DNA of 64,000 bases from contig CM059623.1 in the NCBI GenBank assembly GCA_030435675.1, positions 7,156,012 through 7,220,011 of the forward strand. Direction: 5' to 3'. Every line of letters begins with the position of its first letter. Position 1 is the stretch's first letter. Below, one piece after another: positions 53,192 to 64,000 of this stretch. The position numbers and the translations under genes are program-made. The notes under the pieces are model-generated. The model was not told the origin of the DNA. It did not search any database and worked only from the letters and a program-made list of their open reading frames with translations. Origin of the DNA: Steinernema hermaphroditum (lineage: Eukaryota; Nematoda; Chromadorea; Rhabditida; Steinernematidae).

Positions 53192-53463
53192 GATGGAAAA
53201 GTGTTGGGTCGCATATGCTGCAGGAAATGGCTACAGTAGACAAATTGAAATTATCAGGGACGTCGTGCAAAATCCAGTAAATGCCAGCTTCCGGTAGAAG
53301 GATTGTAGCTCGGAAACCTGCAGGCCTGCAGCGAAACGGATTTCACCATCGTGTTCGCCGTCAAAAACTGGGTAGGGGTTGCGGGACTCTCAGAAAGATT
53401 TGAGAAAAATTTTTTCACGCTGACACTGTCCCTTTAAGGGGAAGATTTATCGCAAAATGATCA

Positions 53464-54403
53464 CGAGAACCCCGTCATTCTGACAACTTTGAACGCATAG
53501 GTTACGGATCCTCCGCCCGCGCGGATCCACCTTCCCCGCTTCGGCCGCTTACGCGCCGATCAAACGGATCCTCGGATAGCACAAATTTGCTATGATTATG
53601 AGTGCTCGAACTAGGTCGTCCCTCGCCCCTAATTAGCCTTTCAGCACGTCGCCGGGCTGAGTGACCACGCATCCTCAGAGATCGAATTTCGTCCGGCCCC
53701 TCGGACTCGGCACCTCGTGCCACCGCAAGCGATTCCTTGTGAGGGATAGGTGTGTGCACGGGGTGCCGCCTCGCGCACTTCCGCCACCGTAATCCTTTAA
53801 AAGGTGCTCGCCTAAGTCCACCAACTCAGCCCCTTCCCGGGGAGAAGAGCACGCCTGCCCGTGTCCCCAGATGCACTTTAAGAGGCAACTTGGTGAGGCC
53901 GTCATAGGACATCATATAATTGGCTTTCTCGTGCAGATTTTTTCGGCGCGATCAATGCGCGGACCGGGAAGGCGGATCCTCGACCCCGTTGTCCCCTTTC
54001 GAAAAAACTCATTTATTGTTCACGAGTGGGCGTGGCCGTTTCTGCAGTCGCTTTTAATTGCGACAGCCTGGAAGCGCAGCCCTAAAAGGGCACTCGCACT
54101 TCGCGCAGACGGCGACTTCCAAGAGCCCCTCGACTTCCTGGATTCTCGACACTCATGGACTTTGTTTCCCGATCCTCGAGGGTCTCCCTCCGGATGATCT
54201 CCCCTAACTCCGCAGAGCCGGAACAGGTCCTCTTTTGATCCTCGGGGAGCGTACCTGGCGCGCTACCACACGTGCGAGGCTGTCACTGCCAGAGGCGCCT
54301 TCTGCGCTGCACGATGCGGTTCCTGTTTACGCGGGCGCGCTTCCACAATGCAAATTAGCCCCACGGACTTCGAGGACACGCAAGCCCTGCAGCCCGATTT
54401 CAG
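53464..54403. other. Intergenic region upstream of the CH-domain gene
   Basis: GC-rich spacer with weak ORFs only (108-172 codons, overlapping in different frames). It ends in GATTTCAG directly before the next ATG. Confidence 0.4.
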
Positions 54404-56538
<2,135 letters not shown>

Positions 56539-56921
56539 CTCCGTCTTTGCCGCCTGAACCCGCTTCCGTCGCTGCCACGACGCCCGCCCTATCGTATCCC
56601 TACCGTACCCTCCCATGACCCTTTCACATCCTAAGATACGAGTTCTCCAAGAAATCGTTTGAACGTTCACCTTCTGTGTTTACAGCGGTCCCGCAACGAT
56701 CGGCCCTCAATCTATCTCGTCGAGTCAGTCTCTCCCAGGAGTCTCCTCAGAATTGGCGCGTTCTGGTGGCTTAGATGGCCTCGGTGGCGGTGTGCACCTT
56801 GTCGCACTGTTTCGGCCTGCGTGACTCGTGAGAACCCCGTGATGTCGCGCCACCGTAAACAAAGCGAACGATATGGGATGAGTTTATGACAACTATTTCG
56901 CAACAACACATCATCGCTTCC
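56539..56921. other. Convergent intergenic spacer
   Basis: 3' flanks of the CH-domain gene (+) and the homeobox gene (-). Contains a TACCGTACCC word near 56599. No ORF or repeat of note. Confidence 0.4.
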
Positions 56922-57981
56922 TCACAGCGTCGTCGAGGAGGGGCCGCTGTTGCCGGAGCCCTTCTGAGCCTTCCGCCACTTGCTCCTTCTGTTCTGGAAC
57001 CAAACGCGGACTTGTGACTCCGAGAGACCCAATTTGTGCGCCAGCTGCTCGCGTTCTGAAACGACACCGTCGGATTTAATTGCGATTTCTGACGAGTGCG
57101 CAACGCCGTCCGCGGTGCGGCCGAGGACAACACCTGAGGGCACTAAAACAACGATTGGCCGGACGTTTTTCAGTATTTAGGCGATAATTCGTTGTTTGTG
57201 CGCCAAAGGCTTAATTAGCCGCGATTCTAATTACCGTACAATGAAGGTTTTCGAAAACAGATATCGTGGCAATTTCGAGAAGTAAAGGGGAGGTTAGTGC
57301 GAATCCCACACCGTAATCCCTCGCCTACCTGATCCAACGACGTACTGCTGGTTCTCGAAGGCGACTTCGAGTTCTTTGGTTTGCGCCGACCCATAGATGG
57401 ACCTCTGCTTCCGACAACTGAGACGCTCCTCGAGGAATGAATGTCTCCGCCCGTGACTGGTGCCCGGGTTACGGTAGTCTGAGCCCTCCTCGCGCTTCCT
57501 CGCCGGGCGGAGGAGGAAGTCGACGGAAAAGTCGGAATACCTGTAATCCTCGGATATGCCCACGGGAAGGAGGGTACCTTCGCTTCTGGGTGTCATACTG
57601 TTTGGAAGGACGGTCCAGCTCCGAGGCGGAGAAGCGCCTGCTGGTGGAGGGAACGGCGGAGAGGAAGAGCTGGGCCGCTTCCGTTGAGGCGAAGCGGAGA
57701 GTTTCGCCAGGCGAGAGGTGGCTGAGGATCTGGGGGTCGGAGGAGAACGGCGAAGGGGCGTTCGGGGAGACCGAAGGCGAACTCTGAGCGGCGAGGACGA
57801 GCGAAGTGAGCATTTGATGGGCGCTCTGCGACTGGGAAGAAGTGGAAGACGCCGAGGAGGGGGTGGAAGCGGCTCGAAGAATTTGCGGCAGGGCGAACGG
57901 GGAGAGAAGTTGCTGGGCGATCGAAGGTGACGACGTCTGCAGGAAAGGAAGCGCACTGGAATCCGACGCCATGCAGAACAT
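56922..57981 (-). CDS. Homeobox transcription factor, NK-like/EMX-VAX-NOTO type
   Basis: Three exons (57981-57473, 57417-57329, 57055-56922) give 243 residues. The N terminus is Ser/Pro/Ala-rich with helical patches ([19 protein letters not shown]). A complete 60-residue homeodomain lies at about 171-230, split by an intron after residue 29. It has arm RKQRSIYGS, helix 1 [19 protein letters not shown], helix 2 [11 protein letters not shown], and helix 3 [18 protein letters not shown]. Leu16, Phe20, Trp48, Phe49, Gln50, Asn51 and Arg53 are all canonical. The YVVG before helix 2 is typical of EMX/VAX-like domains. Only 13 residues follow the homeodomain. Exon 1 was extended to the CC|GTAACC donor because only this join gives the basic N-terminal arm in frame. 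Confidence 0.88.
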
Positions 57982-59251
57982 CGCTCCTCGACTTTCTGTA
58001 ACGAGGGACGCGGTGAGAAGCTCTGCTACGCGCAGATATCCGAGGATAATCCCGGCCCACTCAGGCTCATCCGAACACAGTCGAGAAGGGCTCATTACCT
58101 CGACAGGAAATGAAAACGCCTCAGGGACCAATCGGCGCCTAATTCGCTCTCCAGGCCGAACTCGCGAAGTGCGTGCCCTCGCGACTCCGTAAGCAATGAA
58201 TGGCTAATCTAATACCTAGTGCTAATGGCCAGGCAGCCAACATTCGTTCCATTCCAATTAGGGCGTCGCCCGAGGGGAGGAACACCTGAGGCGGACGGCG
58301 CGGTTGTAAACGGACAGCGAGCACTTAATTAGCGCCGCAATTAAGCGCCATCTCCGCCTCGGCACTCGGAAGGCGATAACGGCGACCGTACAACCGGCGG
58401 CGACACGGTGACGAGGGGCGATGATGAGGGCAGCGAGGAAGCGCGCGAATATAGATATTTGCAACTGCCCGTGGCTTGATTACTTCCGGTGCGCACCCCT
58501 GAGGGTCGGAGGGCTGCTCGCCCGGAAGAGCGGCGCGCCGAAGGTGACCCTAATTAACGTGGCTGCAGAAGCTGTAATCAGAGCGATACTCGTGAGTTAC
58601 CACACGGAAGCCGAGGAAAGCCTTAATCAGCACCGCCAGCTGGTGGTGGCACTTGCGGGGAGATTAACTAATTACATGACGCCCTCTACGGTTCTCAACT
58701 CGGCGATAATATGGCGACAGAGCTATAATTCCGCGCATTAAAGTGCACTTGATTAAGGCGAAACTCAGGCGGCTGTAAACAAAACGGCGACGTTCTCACG
58801 TCTTCGCACTTTTCTTTCCCTCTTTGTTCTTTCGGTCAGAATTCCATCTCAGCCACGAAGCGCTCTGCTCCACAGCGCCAGGCTCCACCCCCTCTCTTCT
58901 TCAAACCCTCTCGATAAGAAAACCGCCTCTTCCAAACCATTATTCATGCCTTCTAAAGTAATTCATTCGGCTATTTGCAGATGTGACATCATCCAGGTGA
59001 TGAAACAAACAACATTAAACACGTCAGTTCCCAACCACTTCACATCATCGCTCACGTTGGTGGGCGATAAAGATTCGCCATGAACGAGTCTATTTCAGGG
59101 CGCCGAGCACTCATCCGACACTGTCATCCGAGACACATTTCCTGCCGCACCGACCGATACACATCCGTCCACTGCCTGAAAAGTAAGCGCCGACCTGATT
59201 TATGAATACGGTCGCTTGACAATCACACAATAACACAACACACGGAGGTAT
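57982..59251. other. Upstream region of the homeobox gene
   Basis: 1.3 kb without a gene. It is rich in TAATTA/TTAATTA-type words (e.g. near 58325, 58550, 58665), which could bind homeodomains and allow autoregulation, though base composition alone may explain them. The right end is the 3' flank of histone H4. Confidence 0.4.
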
Positions 59252-59610
<359 letters not shown>

Positions 59611-60170
59611 TTTTTTTCGAGCGGTGCTGAAAATGCAAACATAAAGACAAGAATCGACAAAGCGGACAACAACACGAGCTGTCCGCGGCACTCCCCCAAA
59701 CACTTCGAACGCGCCAACTCTGCTGTCGAAGGAAAGCAACTCGCGCTCTCCGAGTTCTACGCTCCACAGAAAATCTTTGTGGGACCCAGTATTGCAAATA
59801 CTTTAAACTCCCGTGTTCCGCTGGCAGGACTCCACTGACAAAGTAAGGCAGCCACAACGAGAGTTCACCTCTTTCAATCATTCGAAGTCTTCCGGGAATT
59901 TCAACTCCCCACCCGAACGACCGTAACCCTGATTATCATTTCTAAGCGAGTTGCACCTTCGAGGTCGCGTTTCTTCTGTGCCTTCATGACCTGACCAGGC
60001 TGGAATGAAGGATTCGGCTTGCACAATAGTGAGTGCGAAGTTTACGAACCGTTCCGGCGCGAACGCGTCTCGTGCCTCGCGTCGCTTTTGTTCGAGTTTA
60101 TTCTTCGAGGTTTCTTCCGTGCTGACAAAGGTATTCCAGTACTTAACTTCATCTCGCTACTTTCGGAAAG
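59611..60170. promoter_or_regulatory. Divergent spacer, histone H4 / CTR9
   Basis: 560 bp between divergent start codons. A 175-codon plus frame (60005-60532) is mostly read-through into CTR9 exon 2 and is not a separate gene. The H4 splice acceptor lies about 20 bp upstream of its ATG. Confidence 0.4.
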
Positions 60171-63100
60171 ATGGCCTTCCTCGGGAGCTACTCAGTTCCC
60201 TTGCGGTCCGGGAGAGACGTAGGTTCCTGTTTTTCCAATTGGATTCCCAATTCCAAGCCTTTCTTCAGGAGTCCTTAGAGATCCCACTGGACAGGCTACC
60301 TAACTGTGACGACATCATTGATATTCTGAGGCGGGAAAAATGCCCGCTCTACGTATGGGTCGACTTGGCAGTGCATTACTACACGGCAGGCGAAGTGAAC
60401 ACTTTCGTAAGACTCCTGGAGATCTGTGGAGACGAGGCAAGTCAGGACTACCGTGATCTCGAGAAGGACCAGATGCGTGCCCTGGACACCCTTGCAGCCT
60501 ACTATGTACAGGCGGTGGGTTCTCTCGATTAGGCTTTTTTTTTCGACATCTCGCGTTGTAGGGAAGTAAAACAAGGGACAAAACTGAACGCAAAGAGTTG
60601 TTTACGAAAGCGACTCTGCTGTACACCACGGCCGACAAAATCATTATGTACGACCAGAACCACCTACTAGGAAGAGCCTACTTCTGTTTGGTAGAAGGGA
60701 ACAAAGTCGATCAAGCCGACACGCAATTCAACTTTGTCATCAACCAGGTATTCGGTTGCACCGTGAACGGGGGAATCTTACAAAGCGTTTAGGCCAGCAA
60801 CAACATACCGGCCATGTTGGGAAAAGCTTGCATAGCTTTCCAGAAGAAGGATTACAAAAGCGCACTTTTCTTCTACAAGAAGGCGATCAAACTCAAGCCC
60901 GACTGTCCAGCAGATGTCCGCGTTGGAATTGGCTACTGTCTCTACCGCTTGGGAAAGCATGAAAAGGCGAGGTACCATGCTTTCCACTGCCTTCACCTTC
61001 CTACTTTGACTGTTTAGGATGGCGTTCGAACGCGCTCTGGAGCTTGATTCGACCTGCATACCCGCGCTAATCGGAATTGCCATAATTGACCAAAACACTC
61101 TGATACGCGAGGCGCTGCATTCGAGTATCCGCAGCATGTCTCTTGCCTACCGGCTCGATTCTGAAAACCCGATGGTCCTCAATCATCTGGCAAATCACTT
61201 CTTTTACAAAAACGAGTTCGATAAGGTAGAGCACCTTGCGATGATCGCCTTCCACAATTCGCCAAACGATGTTATGAGGGCCGAAAGTTGCTACCAACTT
61301 GCTCGATGCTTCCACAGTCAGGGAGACTTCGACAAAGCCTTCAGAGTATGGTGATGGCTTTAGTTTCGTCCCGTACACTTCGTTTCAGTTCTACTACCAA
61401 GCCACCCAGTTCGCCTCTCCTTCTTTCGTTCTTCCTCACTACGGACTCGGACAAATCTACATCCACAGAGACGACTTGGACAATGCAAGTTCGCTTACTG
61501 TATCTAACATATTGATATCGCTTTCAGGCTATCTCGTGCTTCGAAAAGGTGCTCAAGGCGTTTCCTAACAACTATGAGACCCTAAAGATCATCGGCTCTC
61601 TTTATGCCCACCATCCATCTCCAAAGCCTGGAGAGAACGAGCAGCGACGGGCAAAGGCCATCGAATGTCTCAGGAAGGTTGTCGATCTGACTCCGGATGA
61701 CATAGAAGCATACATTGATCTGGCTCAGCTACAGGAGCAGAACGACCCCAACGTGGGATGAAATTTAATTGCCTTCTACATCGTTCATATTCTAGGCATC
61801 CCTGGCTTCCTACACGAAGGTGTGTGATCTGTTGACATCGCAGACGGAGATGGAAGTGCCTCCGGCGATCTTCAACAACATGGCATCGCTGCAGTGCTCG
61901 AAAGGGAACTATAACGAGGCGAAGGAACTGTTCGAGAAGGCTAGGACCATGCTCACGCGCTACGTTAAAGAAGAACCTAATGATGCCAACATCCGCTCCT
62001 TGCTACTCACGGTCAACTACAATCTGGGACGCGTCAGCGAGATGCTGAGCCTTTTCAATGAGGCCGAGGAGATTTACAAGGCGATTCTTCACGAGAACAG
62101 CAACTACACGGACTGCCTCATGCGACTCGGATGTATTGCCCGCGACAAAGGCCATATCTACAACGCCTCGGTGTTCTTCAAAGAAACTATGGGTATTAAC
62201 CAAACGAACCCGGACTCCTGGACACTCATCGGCAACTTGCATATGGCGAAGAACGAGTTTGGCCCGGCGCAGAAGAAATTCGAGCAGATCTTGCGTATCT
62301 GCAAGGACGACACGTACAGCTTTGTAGCGCTTGGAAACGTGTGGCTTGAGACCTTGTTCTCGGTCAATCGTAACCGCGAAAACGTAAGCTAACGAATTAC
62401 ATGGAGGCCTTCTTTAAAAACAATATTTATAGGATAAAAAGAATCGTGATCGAGCTCTGATGTTCTACTCAAAGGCGCTGAAGCTGCAGCCTGGCAACAT
62501 CTGGGCGGCCAACGGCATCGCGTGTGTTCTCGCGCAGAAGGGGAACTTCGCCGAGGCACGTGATATTTTCGCCCAGGTCCGGGAGTCAACTACCAACTTC
62601 TCCGACGTTTGGCTGAACCTCGCGCACATCTACATGGAAAACGGGCAGTTCGTCAGTGCCATTCAGTTCTACACGAACTGCATGAACAAGTTCGGCAAGC
62701 AGAACGACGCTCAGATGCTCATGTACTTGGCTCGAGCATACTTCAAGGCTGATAAGCTGCAGGAGTGCCGCGAGTGTTTGGAAAAGGTGCGAATGGAAAC
62801 AGTTATGAATCAGTCACTCATTAATCAATTTTAGGCGCTTTGCGAGGCGCCGGACAATCTTCAGATCACCTTCAATCTGGCTAATGTCCTTCAGAAGCTG
62901 TCAATGCAGGTACTTCAAGACTCGAAGTCGAGTCTGGAGGCAGTCTGCGGAGCCGTGGACGACCTGAAAAGCGCCGAGCATATGTTCCTCTTCATAGCGA
63001 ACAACAGGGACGAGAGCCTGACAAACGCCAGATACGTGAGCCGCACTGTTTCTCAATCGGAAGCGGGCGCGTGCAGCGATCTGCTTAAGCAGGCCCCAAC

Positions 63101-64000
63101 CTACGTGCAAAGGGCGAAGGCTCAGGACGAAGAGGAACAGCGACAGCGGTTCATCCAAGAAGAGGAACGCCTTGCCCTGCGCCGCCAACAGGAAGAAGAA
63201 ATACGGCTGAAGCAGGAGAGGGAGCGCGAGCAACTCGAAAGCCTCAAGCTGGCTCGACAGCAATTCGTGGAGAAAACGAAGGAATTCCTGAAACTGCCAC
63301 AGGTACGGTCCGACTATTTGGCGTGCCTGACTCGTCTTTTGCAGATCGTCGAGGAGAAGAAGTCACGGGGTGGTGGCGGAGGGCGTCGCCGTCGCGCCGA
63401 CCAAGACGAGTTTGTGAACGACAGCTCGGACATGGGAGACTGGCAAAATGAAGAACGAAGTGAAGAACGACCTAGAAAACAAAAGAGCAAGGTGACTGGC
63501 AGTTCCTCTCAGAACGTTTAACGAGGTTTTCAGGGCGATAAGAAGGCAAGCCGCAGACGCAGAGACAAGGAGCGAGGCGCGGCGGAAGGCAGCGATGAAG
63601 ATGACGAAGGCAACCGAAGAGAGAAGAAATCCAGGAAGAAGGGATCTTCAAAGCGGAAGCCCGAAAAACAGGAACAACAGAAAAACGACGGCAAATGTAA
63701 GTGTCAACACATAATAGGAAGGTGTTCTCGGCCCTTCCAGTTAAAAGTCGCGCGTATCTGTCCTCGGAATCTGATTCTGACGTCGACATTCCTGTCACTC
63801 AGCCGAACTACGATGAATCTGACTCTGATGCACATGAAGAGACGAAACGGAATCTGGCTGAGCTCGCGAAGAGCTACAGCGACGACAACGTCAGCCGAGA
63901 GAATTTGCCAAAACCGAAGAGGGCGCAGCTTTCATCCGATTCGGACGACAATGGCTCCGAGAAGGAGCCGAAGATCAGCTCGGGGTCCGAGCCACTCTCC
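60171..64000 (+). CDS. ctr-9: PAF1 complex subunit CTR9 (3' end beyond window)
   Basis: CTR9 is the TPR scaffold of the PAF1 complex, which travels with Pol II and supports histone marking. Thirteen exons are visible: 60171-60218, 60269-60514, 60562-60747, 60793-60971, 61018-61345, 61389-61484, 61528-61752, 61796-62383, 62433-62786, 62835-63302, 63345-63491, 63534-63696 and 63741 to the edge. The start [20 protein letters not shown] aligns with the family N terminus. TPR landmarks include [51 protein letters not shown] and [19 protein letters not shown] charged coiled region and the acidic/basic Ser-rich tail follow. Intron 6 uses a GC donor (AAT|GCAAGT) and gives the conserved [10 protein letters not shown]. 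The frame is still open at the window end. Confidence 0.94.

Larger units (their letters stand above)
52578..53463. mobile_element. Fold-back element with tRNA-like sequence in both arms
   Basis: Left arm about 52578-52965 and right arm about 53075-53463 are imperfect inverted copies of each other. Shared blocks include TGATCA at both ends, AAAGGGACAGTGTCAGCGTG, TTTTTGACGGCGAACACGATGG and CATTTACTGGATTTTGC. There is no transposase ORF. Each arm carries a tRNA-like stretch with A-box and B-box matches. It looks like a non-autonomous fold-back transposon, or two tRNA-derived SINEs inserted head to head. Confidence 0.8.

Overview
The window looks like a compact, moderately GC-rich animal genome, most likely a nematode. 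Introns are very short (most are 37-50 nt, ending TTTCAG, TTTTAG or TTGCAG). Nearly every start codon has an unpaired 3' splice site a few to ~50 nt upstream, as expected for spliced-leader trans-splicing. The SERCA gene predicts two products of about 1001 and 1059 residues, close to what I recall for the nematode isoforms. The phylum is an inference from gene structure and protein similarity; no database was searched. All exon chains were built by hand and checked for reading phase.

Layout. 0-1.8 kb (- strand): proteasome subunit RPN12 and a small membrane protein. 4.2-13.4 kb (+): a 20-exon PLC-like/PRIP gene, a tiny gene about 140 bp downstream, and a Tyr/Arg/Ser-rich protein. 14.2-21.4 kb (-): SPCS1 and the SERCA calcium pump, with a 1,897-bp tandem duplication spanning the SERCA last exon and the first SPCS1 exon. 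21.4-27.5 kb: no convincing gene. 27.5-35.9 kb is dense: a small membrane protein, Gemin2, a ZSWIM7/SWS1 homologue, a possibly N-myristoylated protein, a GalNAc-transferase, DENR and an RPRD/CID protein. 36.3-45.5 kb: an unknown membrane protein, an EGF-domain protein, PRPF18, eIF5B and a polytopic (possibly ARV1-like) protein. 46.1-49.2 kb: an Ig-like surface protein and a six-cysteine single-pass protein of STMC6 type. 50.7-52.3 kb: a DMAC2/ATP synthase subunit s-like protein and a tail ORF, followed by a ~0.9 kb inverted repeat carrying tRNA-like sequence in both arms. 54.4-57.98 kb: a smoothelin-type CH protein and a homeobox gene. 59.25-59.61 kb: an intron-containing histone H4. 60.17 kb to the end: CTR9, cut by the window edge.

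The genes do not form one pathway. Themes are housekeeping RNA biology (PRPF18, Gemin2, RPRD, CTR9), translation (eIF5B, DENR), Ca2+ and phosphoinositide signalling (SERCA, PLC-like), secretion and glycosylation (SPCS1, GALNT), and several small membrane or surface proteins I could not name. Most large extra ORFs are antisense or frame-shifted shadows of these genes.
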